NCBI GenBank assembly: GCA_017962925.1
Contig: JAGCUK010000013.1
Location: 1-64,000 of the forward strand
Source of the DNA: Bacteroidales bacterium
GTDB taxonomy: Bacteria; Bacteroidota; Bacteroidia; Bacteroidales; UBA932
Reading direction: 5' to 3'
Length of the DNA stretch: 64,000 nt
This document shows, one piece after another, positions 15,165 to 24,645 of the stretch. The notes under the pieces were generated by a model, which was not told the origin of the DNA, did no database searches, and saw only the letters and a list, made by a program, of their open reading frames with translations. How positions within the stretch are numbered: the stretch's first letter is position 1; each line of letters opens with the position of its first letter. Made by a program: the position numbers and the translations under genes.

Positions 15165-17051
15165 TTGAGAAGATTCATCATCATTTTATGTTCAATAGTC
15201 CTATTCTGCGCTCCATCCGGGGCGCAGACGGACTTTGACGGAATCGAATGGAAAGATATCCGTCTAGACTGCTCTTCGCTGACAGAATCAGCACATCCAA
15301 GGCTCTTCTTGAATGATAAGGAATTCAAGAACCTTAAGAAGAGTGCATTCAAAGGGGGATATCTTGGAGAGATTCATAAGATGATGATGACTACGGCCGA
15401 GGAGTCGCTGTTGGACGAAAGACAACTCGCATACGAAAAGGATGAGAGTGGTCGCCGCATACTGAAGGTCTCGCGTGATGCCCTTATCCGCATAGTGAGC
15501 CTTTCCTATGCATTTCGTATAACGGGTCAAAAAGCATATCTAAAAGCTGCCGAATGGAATATTAACACAGTATGTGATTTTCCGGATTGGAATCCTACCC
15601 ACTTCCTGGATCCTTCCGAGATGGCTTTCGGGGTTGCAATCGGCTATGATTGGTTATACAATAAGATGTCGGTTTCAACCAGGGAGAAGGCGCGTAAGGC
15701 CTTGGTCTCTTTCGCTATGGAAGAGGCCGCCCATGGAATCGGGCAGCATGTTTTCTTGAGGTCCGGAAACTGGAACCAGGTCTGCATTGCCTGTCTTTCC
15801 GCTGCGGCAATTGCCACTTATGAATCCAATCCAGAGCTCTCTTTGGAGATTCTGCAACGGGGAATAGCCGGAAATATTCCTGCGGCTAAGGAGATTTATG
15901 GCCCTGATGGGGCCTTCCCCGAAGGCCCGGGCTATTGGGAATATGGCACTTGTTATCAGGAGTACTTCAACTTGTTGCTTGAGACTACCTTCGGCACGGA
16001 TTTCGGTCTGAGTAACATCGAGGGCTTCTCCAAGACCGGATGGTATAAGGCATTTACCCGAAGCAGTGACGGACATGTGTTCAACTATGGCGACAATTCC
16101 GATAAGCAGGGGCCGTCTCCCGGACTCTGGTATCTTGCCTGGAAGTTCGATATCCCCGGTATACTTATGGATGAACTCCAGTTCCTGGGGACCAAGGAAT
16201 ACCGTAAAGAGCGCCGTTTATTGCTTGCTTTGATTTCGGCATACAAACTTGGCAAGATCAAGATACGTCCCACAGAAAGGAGGACATTCCTTGCACAGGG
16301 CTCAAATCCGATAATGATCTGTCGTACCGGCTTTGAACCCGAGGATCTTTATCTTGGATTCAAGGGAGGCCGTGCCGATACTGGCCATACTCATATGGAT
16401 GCCGGTTCGTTTGTTTTTGATGCCTATGGCACCCGATGGGTGAACGATTATTATGTCCGCAATTATACCAATATGGAGATGATCTGGGGGCGTTTAGGGC
16501 TCGGCCCCGAGCAGATCGGTTATACCCAGGACTCATACAGATGGTATCTGTTCGAGCATAATAACCGCCAGCACTCTACCTTGACCATTAATGACAAGAA
16601 CCATGTTGTGACAGGGTTTGCCCCTATCATAGATACGGTAAATGTCGCGGGCAAACTGGGTGGAACGGTAGATTTAACCGCTGTTTTCGGAAAAGATGTC
16701 CGGAAAGCAGTCCGTTCCCTATATATACGCGACGATTCCTGGCTCGAAGTCATAGATGAGATCGCCGCACCGGAGGATACTTGCGCCCATGTGCGCTGGA
16801 CCTTCCTCTGCCCGGTTAAACCTCAGATCAAAACGGATGGTATGGTTCTGAAAGGCAGTACGGCCACGATGAAACTTTCAACAGATGCTCCTTCTCCTGA
16901 ATATCGCACCTGGTCCGGGAATCCGGCCGATTATGGGACTCCGACAGCTTTCGGCGAATCCAAGATGAAAAAGATGTTCATCTGCGGATTTGAATTCGAT
17001 GTGCCTGCCGGGCAGGAAGTTACAATCACGACAAGCCTGAAGAAGCAATGA
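15165..17051 (+). CDS. Heparinase II/III-like polysaccharide lyase
   Basis: A 628-residue exported enzyme, signal peptide about 1-20 (ending S-G-A-Q). An alpha/alpha toroid (about 40-370) is followed by a beta-sandwich. G-N-W-N-Q-V-C, G-P-G-Y-W-E-Y-G-T and G-H-T-H-M-D-A-G carry the Asn, Tyr and His expected for this class, which cleaves uronic-acid polysaccharides by beta-elimination. The exact PL family cannot be assigned by eye. TTG 15165 is the only sensible start: the frame has a stop at 15156 and the ATG at 15160 is out of frame. It overlaps the next gene by 4 bases. The second half of 26489-29878 is its paralogue. Confidence 0.82.
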   Translation: MRRFIIILCSIVLFCAPSGAQTDFDGIEWKDIRLDCSSLTESAHPRLFLNDKEFKNLKKSAFKGGYLGEIHKMMMTTAEESLLDERQLAYEKDESGRRILKVSRDALIRIVSLSYAFRITGQKAYLKAAEWNINTVCDFPDWNPTHFLDPSEMAFGVAIGYDWLYNKMSVSTREKARKALVSFAMEEAAHGIGQHVFLRSGNWNQVCIACLSAAAIATYESNPELSLEILQRGIAGNIPAAKEIYGPDGAFPEGPGYWEYGTCYQEYFNLLLETTFGTDFGLSNIEGFSKTGWYKAFTRSSDGHVFNYGDNSDKQGPSPGLWYLAWKFDIPGILMDELQFLGTKEYRKERRLLLALISAYKLGKIKIRPTERRTFLAQGSNPIMICRTGFEPEDLYLGFKGGRADTGHTHMDAGSFVFDAYGTRWVNDYYVRNYTNMEMIWGRLGLGPEQIGYTQDSYRWYLFEHNNRQHSTLTINDKNHVVTGFAPIIDTVNVAGKLGGTVDLTAVFGKDVRKAVRSLYIRDDSWLEVIDEIAAPEDTCAHVRWTFLCPVKPQIKTDGMVLKGSTATMKLSTDAPSPEYRTWSGNPADYGTPTAFGESKMKKMFICGFEFDVPAGQEVTITTSLKKQ

Positions 17052-19483
17052 AAAGAATACTCCCATACATATTAACTATAGCCTGCCTTTTTAGTTGTGG
17101 GAAGTTGCCGAAGGAGTTCTCTGAAGCATATATCTGCGATATATCTGATAGGGTGGCTTGCTGGCAGATAGAACACTTTGACTCCAAGCCTGATGCTGAG
17201 GCGGAAAGTGTGGCGAAGAACCAGTTGCATTGGAGCAACGCGGTCCTCTACACTGGCATGTTCAATTGGGCAGAACGGACTGCAAATCAGCAGGCCTTTG
17301 ATTTCTTAAATGGTATAGGTGAGGCTAATAATTGGGGGCTTTATTCCGCACGCACCATCTACCATGCGGACGATATCTGCATAGGCCAGATGTATCTGGA
17401 TATGGCAGAGTATTTCTGTGATTCCTTGATGATGGCTGCTGTTCAGCAGCGGGCAATCCAGATAGCAGAGAACCCCTCTGACGCACCGCTTTCAAAAAGG
17501 GATGATATCGGGAAATATGACCGCTGGTCCTGGTGCGATGCACTCTTTATGGCGCCACCGGTTTATGCACACCTTTATACCTTGACTGGTAATAAAACCT
17601 ACCTGAATTATTTACAAAATGAGTTCCGTGAATGTACGGATTCCCTTTACGACCGTGAAGAGCATCTTTACTTCCGGGACTGCATCCGTGCAGAGAAGCG
17701 TGAGCCTAACGGCGCGAAAGAATTCTGGGCGAGGGGCAATGCCTGGGTCATGGCCGGCATTGTAAACACGCTCAAGAACTTGCCGTGGGACTTTGAGAAC
17801 CGGGACTATTATGCAGATATATTCAAGCAAATGGCCGCTTCGGTCAAGTCTTGTCAGGGTTCGGACGGGTCTTGGCGTCCATCGCTTCTCGACCCTTCCC
17901 ATTATGATTCCCCTGAGAACAGCAGTTCCGCGTTATTCTGCTATGCTTTTGCATGGGGAATCAACCAGGGCCTGCTTTCAAAGGATGAATACCTTCCTGT
18001 TTTGAAGAAAGGCTGGAAGGCACTTTGCTCTTATGTTGCCGCCGACGGAAAGCTTGGTTTTGTCCAGCCCATAGGCGCCTTCCCGCAAGCCGGCATTACC
18101 GCTGATGATACTCAAGTCTATGCCGTTGGAGGTTTCCTGATGGCTGCCGCTGAAATACTTGATCTTGTGGCTTCGAGGTGTATAGGAACACTGAAACTCA
18201 AGACCTCGCACGAAACAAAGAACGACATTTCCATTGATTGTGGCACTCAGGATCGCGGATATGTCGACTATGAGAGTTATAAGGTATATCTTGAGCCACT
18301 TGGCTTGCACAAAGTGCGCTTGCAGGCAGGATGGGCCAAGACGGAAAAGGAGAAAGGAGTTTATGATTTCGAATGGTTGGACAGGGTGATAGACGATGTC
18401 GTATCACGAGGCCTTACGCCCTGGCTCCAGACATCTTACGGCAACCCCATTTATGAGGGTGGAGGCACTATATTCCTTGCGGGAGGCTGGCCGGTTTCGG
18501 AGGAAGCACTTGATGCCTGGGACAACTGGGTGCGTGCAATGGCGGAACGCTATAAAGGTAAAGTCAGGGAATGGGAGATCTGGAATGAGCCGGATATTAA
18601 CAAGGTTTTGTTCGCAGATGTAAGCAGTTTTGTCTATTTTACAGAGAGAACGATCAAGATTCTGAAAGAGATCGATCCGGATTGCAAGATTGCTGCCTTC
18701 GCATGGGCGCTATGCCTTCCGGACAAATTCGAAAAGAGCCTCCAGATGCTCCAGGATGACGGGTATCTCAAGCAGATTGATTGGATAACCTATCACTTTT
18801 ACGAGTATCGTCCGGAAGATATGTACTCAAAGGTAGATATCTATCAGAGCATCTTGGACAAGTTCGACACTCCGACCATTCTTCGTCAGGGCGAGACGGG
18901 CGCACCTTCCCGTGGGCATATGGGTGGAGCGCTTGCAGATTATGACTGGACGGAAGAATCCCAGGGTAAATGGACATTGAGACGGCTACTGACAGACAAG
19001 TCCCGCAGTATTCCTTCTGCCGTCTTTGCTTTCAGCGACATCACATACAGCAAAGATGATCACATCAGCCTGAAGAACTACAAGGGGCTCCTCGAGACCA
19101 ATGAAGATAAAACTGTAAAGCGCCCCAAGCACGCCTATCATGCAGTCCGGGCGATTGCTTCTGTCTGGGATAATATAGGAGAGCCGGTAGATGCTTCGGG
19201 TATAGGTCTATCCACGGAGGAACCGGTTTCTGTATATGCCTTCGATAACGGAAAATCCAAGTCCGTCGTGTTCTGGAAGGATGCCCGCATACCCATGAAT
19301 TTCTGCAAAGCCCGGCCTTGTTCAGTCAATGCCCCGGGGTTTGACTTCAAAGACCCTGTGGCCGTGGACTTCCGGACAGGCAAGGTATATAAGGTGGAAA
19401 AGGATGATTGCATGATAAAGAACGTGCCTCTATACGATTCACCGGTAATGATTATGGAAAAGCGTGAACTATCTCTCAGATGA
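17048..19483 (+). CDS. GH105-GH39-like two-domain glycoside hydrolase lipoprotein
   Basis: A protein of 811 residues. The signal peptide has a lipobox-like L-F-S-C at Cys17. Residues about 35-375 are a GH105-type (unsaturated rhamnogalacturonyl/glucuronyl hydrolase) alpha/alpha barrel, with D-R-W-S-W-C-D-A-L near 158 and F-W-A-R-G-N-A-W near 227. Residues about 390-800 form a TIM-barrel hydrolase like GH39: W-E-I-W-N-E-P-D near 508-515 holds the acid/base Glu and R-Q-G-E-T-G near 615 the nucleophile Glu. GH105 removes the unsaturated uronate left by lyases, which fits its lyase neighbour. Both start and stop overlap adjacent genes by 4 bases. The GH39 label could instead be a related clan A family. 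Confidence 0.78.
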   Translation: MKRILPYILTIACLFSCGKLPKEFSEAYICDISDRVACWQIEHFDSKPDAEAESVAKNQLHWSNAVLYTGMFNWAERTANQQAFDFLNGIGEANNWGLYSARTIYHADDICIGQMYLDMAEYFCDSLMMAAVQQRAIQIAENPSDAPLSKRDDIGKYDRWSWCDALFMAPPVYAHLYTLTGNKTYLNYLQNEFRECTDSLYDREEHLYFRDCIRAEKREPNGAKEFWARGNAWVMAGIVNTLKNLPWDFENRDYYADIFKQMAASVKSCQGSDGSWRPSLLDPSHYDSPENSSSALFCYAFAWGINQGLLSKDEYLPVLKKGWKALCSYVAADGKLGFVQPIGAFPQAGITADDTQVYAVGGFLMAAAEILDLVASRCIGTLKLKTSHETKNDISIDCGTQDRGYVDYESYKVYLEPLGLHKVRLQAGWAKTEKEKGVYDFEWLDRVIDDVVSRGLTPWLQTSYGNPIYEGGGTIFLAGGWPVSEEALDAWDNWVRAMAERYKGKVREWEIWNEPDINKVLFADVSSFVYFTERTIKILKEIDPDCKIAAFAWALCLPDKFEKSLQMLQDDGYLKQIDWITYHFYEYRPEDMYSKVDIYQSILDKFDTPTILRQGETGAPSRGHMGGALADYDWTEESQGKWTLRRLLTDKSRSIPSAVFAFSDITYSKDDHISLKNYKGLLETNEDKTVKRPKHAYHAVRAIASVWDNIGEPVDASGIGLSTEEPVSVYAFDNGKSKSVVFWKDARIPMNFCKARPCSVNAPGFDFKDPVAVDFRTGKVYKVEKDDCMIKNVPLYDSPVMIMEKRELSLR

Positions 19484-21432
19484 TGAAAATGTTGACACAC
19501 TTAACCCTCTGTCTTGCTTTTGCTGCATGTTCTGTTCATGCGGCTTGGGCCGGGGATGTGGTCAGGGATACATTGGAACTGTCTAAGGAGTTCCAGGCAA
19601 GGCCCGCTTCTCTTATCGAGGGGAAGGTGTCCGGCGTACAAGTGCTTTCTTCCAACGGCAGCGTGAACGGGGATCTGTTTGTGCACATAAGGGGCCTGAA
19701 TTCAGTTCGCTCCGATAGCCAGCCGCTCTGGATTGTCGATGGGGCTCCCACTATCGGGATGTTCGACCTGAATCCCTACGACATCGAGAGTATCGAGGTT
19801 CTGAAGGATGTTTCTGCAACGGCGATTTATGGCCTGAAAGGCGCCAATGGAGTCGTCCTGATCAATACCAAGCGTCAAAAGCAGGATGGCCTCAAGGTCG
19901 ACTGGCATTCCAATGCTGTCGTTTCATCACCGTTTTCTACCATAAACGAAAGCCGTACCGCATTAAGCCATAATCATTCCCTGAGCCTGTCTTCCGTAAA
20001 TGGTCAGTCGCTGTTTAATCTATCCGGATATTGGCGCACCGATAACGATGTTTTGAAGAGAAACGGCAACAACAACGGACTGGTGAACGTTCTTTATGAG
20101 ACTCGCGCCAATCCGGTCGTGTGGTTCAGCACTAATACCATGTTGAGCGCCGGCGGCGCTGAAGAACCCGGGTATCTTTATGAAGATTATGACAACGACA
20201 CGAATATGTGGCGTATTTTCAATACGTCCTCTTTGTCGTTGAACTTTACTAAAACCTTTTCCTTTAAGTTGAACCTCGGCGTTGATTACAAGAACAATAC
20301 TTCTTTCGTCTGGTTCGGCACCGGAACAGACAGAGGGGCCGCTGCCAATGGCGAAGCCTGCATAAGCGGCATGTCGTTTATCAGGTATCATGCTGCACCG
20401 ACTATGAGTTGGTACCGGTATTTCGGCAAGGGCAGGCTGGACCTCTCTGCCGGCGTTTCGGCAAATGGCGATTATGACAGGACAAACGTGATGCGGGGAA
20501 CGGACTTCTTCAGTCACGAACTTCGAGCCCGGGGGTTGAATATTCACGCCAGCAAGACTGTTATAGACAACCATGCAATCAATTATTCCAGTTACGGGGC
20601 ATATCTGAAAGGCGCTTATTCTTTTGGAGAGACGGCAGGCCTGGATGCCATGCTGCGTCTTGACAGGACCCCGGTGTTTGACGATGCACCGGTTCTTCAC
20701 TATGCTGTAAACGCTTTCTGGAAGCCGCTGGACTATTTGAAGATCAGTGCCGGATATGGTGTCGGGGGCGTAGAGCAGATGACCGATTATGCCGGATTCA
20801 GCGGTTTTGTTACGGGTACATTCCCTGAAGTGGATCCAGACCTTGCGTATTATTACAAGGGCCTTAACCGTGTCAGGACCAGTGAATTGAATGCCGGCGC
20901 CCGGTTGTCTCTGATGCGTGGAATGTTGAATCTGGCCACCAAGTTTTATTCCAGGCAGACCGATGATGCTTTCAATGCGTACTGCTTCGGACGGAAGACC
21001 GCGGACAGTTATTTGTGGCGTTATTCAGACCGTACACCCTACTTTGATGAAACCAGCACTTTTGGTTCTACCGGAGTTGAGTTTGATGCCGATGCCACTC
21101 TCCTTAACCGGGATAACCTTAACTGGTCTTTGGGATGCAATCTAGCATGGAACGATGTGGCCGGGATTCTCGGTGGCTTGACTTCCGTTTTGAAAGCTGG
21201 CCGGTTTGTGCTGGAAGCGGAACTGGACGGTGCAGTTCTTTCCGGGATGACAGACTTTCTTAAACTGGGCAAACTGAACGCAGGATGGGACATCGATCCA
21301 TCTTTCCTTCCTTTTGTGCGAGGAATGCGACTGAGCCTGAGCGGACGCAATCTGTTGCTGTTCTGTGCCGACAAAGACAAGAATCCTTTCCTGTCGCGTT
21401 CTGTTGTGGCAGGAATATCAATAACCTTATAA
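19480..21432 (+). CDS. Short SusC-like TonB-dependent outer membrane protein
   Basis: A protein of 650 residues, against about 1000-1100 for normal SusC. After a signal peptide (to about residue 24) it goes almost directly into the plug: L-I-E-G-K-V-S-G-V-Q-V near 44, I-R-G-L-N-S near 68, L-W-I-V-D-G near 83, and I-E-V-L-K-D-V-S-A-T-A-I-Y-G near 104. The carboxypeptidase-like N-terminal domain is missing, and the remaining barrel is short but ends in an aromatic-poor strand I-S-I-T-L. There is no frameshift, so it is a compact protein and not a broken gene. A full SusC and a SusD follow it at once. Its role may be an accessory channel or a SusC variant without the usual partner. Confidence 0.72.
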   Translation: MMKMLTHLTLCLAFAACSVHAAWAGDVVRDTLELSKEFQARPASLIEGKVSGVQVLSSNGSVNGDLFVHIRGLNSVRSDSQPLWIVDGAPTIGMFDLNPYDIESIEVLKDVSATAIYGLKGANGVVLINTKRQKQDGLKVDWHSNAVVSSPFSTINESRTALSHNHSLSLSSVNGQSLFNLSGYWRTDNDVLKRNGNNNGLVNVLYETRANPVVWFSTNTMLSAGGAEEPGYLYEDYDNDTNMWRIFNTSSLSLNFTKTFSFKLNLGVDYKNNTSFVWFGTGTDRGAAANGEACISGMSFIRYHAAPTMSWYRYFGKGRLDLSAGVSANGDYDRTNVMRGTDFFSHELRARGLNIHASKTVIDNHAINYSSYGAYLKGAYSFGETAGLDAMLRLDRTPVFDDAPVLHYAVNAFWKPLDYLKISAGYGVGGVEQMTDYAGFSGFVTGTFPEVDPDLAYYYKGLNRVRTSELNAGARLSLMRGMLNLATKFYSRQTDDAFNAYCFGRKTADSYLWRYSDRTPYFDETSTFGSTGVEFDADATLLNRDNLNWSLGCNLAWNDVAGILGGLTSVLKAGRFVLEAELDGAVLSGMTDFLKLGKLNAGWDIDPSFLPFVRGMRLSLSGRNLLLFCADKDKNPFLSRSVVAGISITL

Positions 21433-21444
21433 TGCCGGACTGCC

Positions 21445-24400
21445 ATGAGAAAGATTATTGAAAAGATTCTGGTCAGCCTGGTGATGTTTGCTCTCGCCAG
21501 TGCAGTTTCGTTTGCGCAGACGGCTGTTCGCGGCAGCATCAAGGATGATAAAGGAGAGGTGATTCCGGGCGCGGCCGTAATGCTCAACGGAAATATATCC
21601 GTCGCAGCAGTTTCGGATATAGAAGGCAATTATTCCCTTACTCTCCCTTCGGGGATAAAGGACCCGGTACTGACAGTAAGAGTGCTCGGATACAGGGAAT
21701 TGGAAATACCTGTTGCTGGCCGGGCGGTCATAGATATAGTGTTGCAGGAAGAGTCTGAGGAACTGGAAGACGCGGTAGTCATCGGTTATGGCTCTATGCG
21801 TAAAAGCGACCTTACCGGCTCCGTCACCTCCGTAAAGGTGAGTGAAGAAGAAAAGGCTCATGCCGGTTCCCTGGACCAGATGCTTCAGGGACGTGCTGCG
21901 GGTGTGCAGGTTGTCTCCAACAATGCTGCACCGGATGCCGGAGTATCCGTGCGGGTCCGGGGTATGGGATCCTTCTTCGGGAACAATGAACCCCTCTATG
22001 TGATCGACGGCATTCTGATGAATCCGACCGGGATGAATGAATCCCTTCTTACCGCGGGCGCGGATAATGATGGGACCGACGAGGCGGTGAATGGTCTTAT
22101 GGGGCTGAGCCCTCAGGATATAGCCAATATCGAAATATTGAAGGATGCTTCCGCCACTGCCATTTACGGAGCCCTTGGAGCAAACGGAGTCGTTATTATC
22201 ACTACCAAGACTGCGATGAAAGATCGTCCTACGGTCAACTTCTCCGCAGGGCTGGATATATCCAAAAACTATAAAAAGATCGACATCCTGTCTTTCGATG
22301 AGTATATCACCTTCCTGGAGAAACAGGGGGCCGCGGGTATTTCGACGGATGCGCTTTTAGCATCTATCTATTCAGATCCGGCAGGCAGGACAGGTTTGAA
22401 GGTGACTCCCCGTGATTGGCAGGATTATGTGTTCCAGACCGCAGTAGGGCAGCGTTATTACATGTCCATTACCGGCAGACCCAAGAGTTTGACTTATGCG
22501 TTCTCACTCAACTATACAGGCAGGGATGGTATTGTTAAGAAAACCGGGGTGAAAACCATCTCCATGCGCCTGAATATAGAAAAGAGTCCTTTCCGTGGCT
22601 TGAAGATCGGCACGAAGAGCAATCTTGCCTACATCTATTCGAACCAGACCCAGAGCAGCGGAAAGGCGACTGCAGCAACATCGCTCATGCGAAGCGTGCT
22701 GACCTTCCGTCCTTATGCAGCCATAGATCCCAACTCCGAGCCGGAAGAGGATGAAGATTATGACGAGGTGGACAGCAATACACGCTCAGGCCCGGACAAA
22801 TGGCTGTATGATTATGCCAACACGAGAAAGGAATTCCGGGCAACGCCGAGCATCTATGCATGGGCTGTCTTCTCTCCGCAATTCTCGTTCAAATCTACCC
22901 TTGGGGCGGATTACAGGGACAGCGAACGCGCCAAGTTCAAATCCTCCCGTATCAATTCTACAGCAGAAGGCTCTGCGGGAGCCATTGGAGGATATAAATA
23001 TCTGACGTGGAACTGGGATAATACCTTCAGTTATAAGTACAATAAAAGAGGACATAACCTTAATATGATGCTGGGCTCGTCTCTTTCTGAGCGGAACTCT
23101 TATCTGCAGACAGTCCAGGGATGGGATATCAAGCAGTACAGGGGCTTGGTGGAATCAATCTCCACCGCTCCCCAGGCCTCGTTCGTTTATGATGAGAACA
23201 TGGCCCGCACCCTTTCCTTCTTCGTGCGGGGAATATATAACTGGAAAGACCGTTATGTGCTCACCGCGACATACAGGGCGGACGGTTCCAGCAAGTTCCA
23301 GGGAAAGAACAAATGGGCGGATTTCCCCTCGCTGGCTTTTGCATGGCGCCTGAGCGAGGAACCCTGGTTCAACTCCGCTATTGTCTCCCAGGCCAAGATG
23401 CGTCTTGGATGGGGACGTGTGGGCAATCAGGCTATCGCAAACTACCAGACCTTGTCCAATTATTCCAGGAGGATTTATGCCGACCACTCCGCGGACAATC
23501 CTGCCGGATACTCTGTTGGTCTTGTGCCCGAAAACATCGCCAATCCGGACCTGAAATGGGAGACTACGGAGCAGACTAATGTAGGACTGGACCTGTCTTT
23601 GTGGCACGGATATCTTGTTGTGAACGTGGATGCATACAACAAGGTGACTTATGATCTTCTTCAGTCGAAGAAGATTGCCACTTCCTCAGGGTTCAGCACA
23701 ATGTATGTCAATGAAGGAATCGTGCGCAACAGAGGCCTGGAATTCACTTTGGAAGCCACCCCGGTTAAAGCCAGGAACTTCGAGTGGGGCCTGAATGGAA
23801 ACATCTCCTTCAACAGGAACAGGATTCTTTCCATAAACGAATCGGCCACCAAGAGCCAGATTTACCTTGATGCTGATCATTCGGTGGATGCGGTATTCTT
23901 CTACGGCAGCAGTGTCGGAAGTTCGAATTACGCGAATTCGGCAGCCAGCGTGTTTATCGTAGGCCAGCCTATGTGCTTGTTTTATGGCTACAGGACTGAT
24001 GGCATAGTGCAGGTAGGGGAGACGGGCCCCGCCCTTCTGGACGGCGGCGCACCTGCCCAGCCCGGACACCTGAAAATGCATGATACTAACGGGAACGGCT
24101 ATATCGATCCGGATGACCGTATGATAATCGGCAATCCCAATCCGGACTTCACCTATGGTTTCGGCAGCACCCTGTCTTACAAGAATCTGACATTGAGCAT
24201 AACTTGTAACGGCAGCTACGGAAACGACATCATAAATGTGAACAACATGCGGGAATCCGATACGGCACAGAAAAACCATAATGTGCTTCGTGCCGCCATG
24301 TATGATGCCTGGACGCCGGAAAATCCGGGTGCGAAATACTGGGCGATCGGCTCTATTTCAAGCACAGAAACCCGTGCCTTGAAGGATGTGGATATAGAAT

Positions 24401-24645
24401 CCGGGTCTTACCTGCGGGTGTCCAACGTATCTCTCAATTATGACGTGCCTATTAAGAAACAGTCCAAAGTACTGAGGGCTCTTTCTGTAGGTATATCAGC
24501 CTCCAATCTCCTGATCCTGACAAAGTATACCGGTTGGGATCCGGATGTCAACAGTTTCGGATCCAATGTGATGAAGATGGGTGCCGATTCAGGCTCTTAT
24601 CCTTCAGCCAGGATGGTCAGTGCCGATGTGAAATTTACATTCTGA
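21445..24645 (+). CDS. SusC-family TonB-linked outer membrane transporter
   Basis: A 1066-residue protein of normal SusC length. Signal peptide about 1-24, carboxypeptidase-like regulatory domain about 28-110, then the plug with V-I-G-Y-G, L-Q-G-R-A-A-G-V-Q-V, V-R-G-M-G and L-Y-V-I-D-G, and I-E-I-L-K-D-A-S-A-T-A-I-Y-G. The 22-strand barrel ends in aromatic V-K-F-T-F. It imports oligosaccharides with the SusD lid encoded next. The stop overlaps the SusD start by one base (TGATG). Confidence 0.94.
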   Translation: MRKIIEKILVSLVMFALASAVSFAQTAVRGSIKDDKGEVIPGAAVMLNGNISVAAVSDIEGNYSLTLPSGIKDPVLTVRVLGYRELEIPVAGRAVIDIVLQEESEELEDAVVIGYGSMRKSDLTGSVTSVKVSEEEKAHAGSLDQMLQGRAAGVQVVSNNAAPDAGVSVRVRGMGSFFGNNEPLYVIDGILMNPTGMNESLLTAGADNDGTDEAVNGLMGLSPQDIANIEILKDASATAIYGALGANGVVIITTKTAMKDRPTVNFSAGLDISKNYKKIDILSFDEYITFLEKQGAAGISTDALLASIYSDPAGRTGLKVTPRDWQDYVFQTAVGQRYYMSITGRPKSLTYAFSLNYTGRDGIVKKTGVKTISMRLNIEKSPFRGLKIGTKSNLAYIYSNQTQSSGKATAATSLMRSVLTFRPYAAIDPNSEPEEDEDYDEVDSNTRSGPDKWLYDYANTRKEFRATPSIYAWAVFSPQFSFKSTLGADYRDSERAKFKSSRINSTAEGSAGAIGGYKYLTWNWDNTFSYKYNKRGHNLNMMLGSSLSERNSYLQTVQGWDIKQYRGLVESISTAPQASFVYDENMARTLSFFVRGIYNWKDRYVLTATYRADGSSKFQGKNKWADFPSLAFAWRLSEEPWFNSAIVSQAKMRLGWGRVGNQAIANYQTLSNYSRRIYADHSADNPAGYSVGLVPENIANPDLKWETTEQTNVGLDLSLWHGYLVVNVDAYNKVTYDLLQSKKIATSSGFSTMYVNEGIVRNRGLEFTLEATPVKARNFEWGLNGNISFNRNRILSINESATKSQIYLDADHSVDAVFFYGSSVGSSNYANSAASVFIVGQPMCLFYGYRTDGIVQVGETGPALLDGGAPAQPGHLKMHDTNGNGYIDPDDRMIIGNPNPDFTYGFGSTLSYKNLTLSITCNGSYGNDIINVNNMRESDTAQKNHNVLRAAMYDAWTPENPGAKYWAIGSISSTETRALKDVDIESGSYLRVSNVSLNYDVPIKKQSKVLRALSVGISASNLLILTKYTGWDPDVNSFGSNVMKMGADSGSYPSARMVSADVKFTF

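Noticed and set aside
19480..21432. Short SusC-like gene as a pseudogene
   Set aside because: No stop, frameshift or missing signal peptide; plug motifs are intact and both junctions are tight, so a compact protein is more likely.
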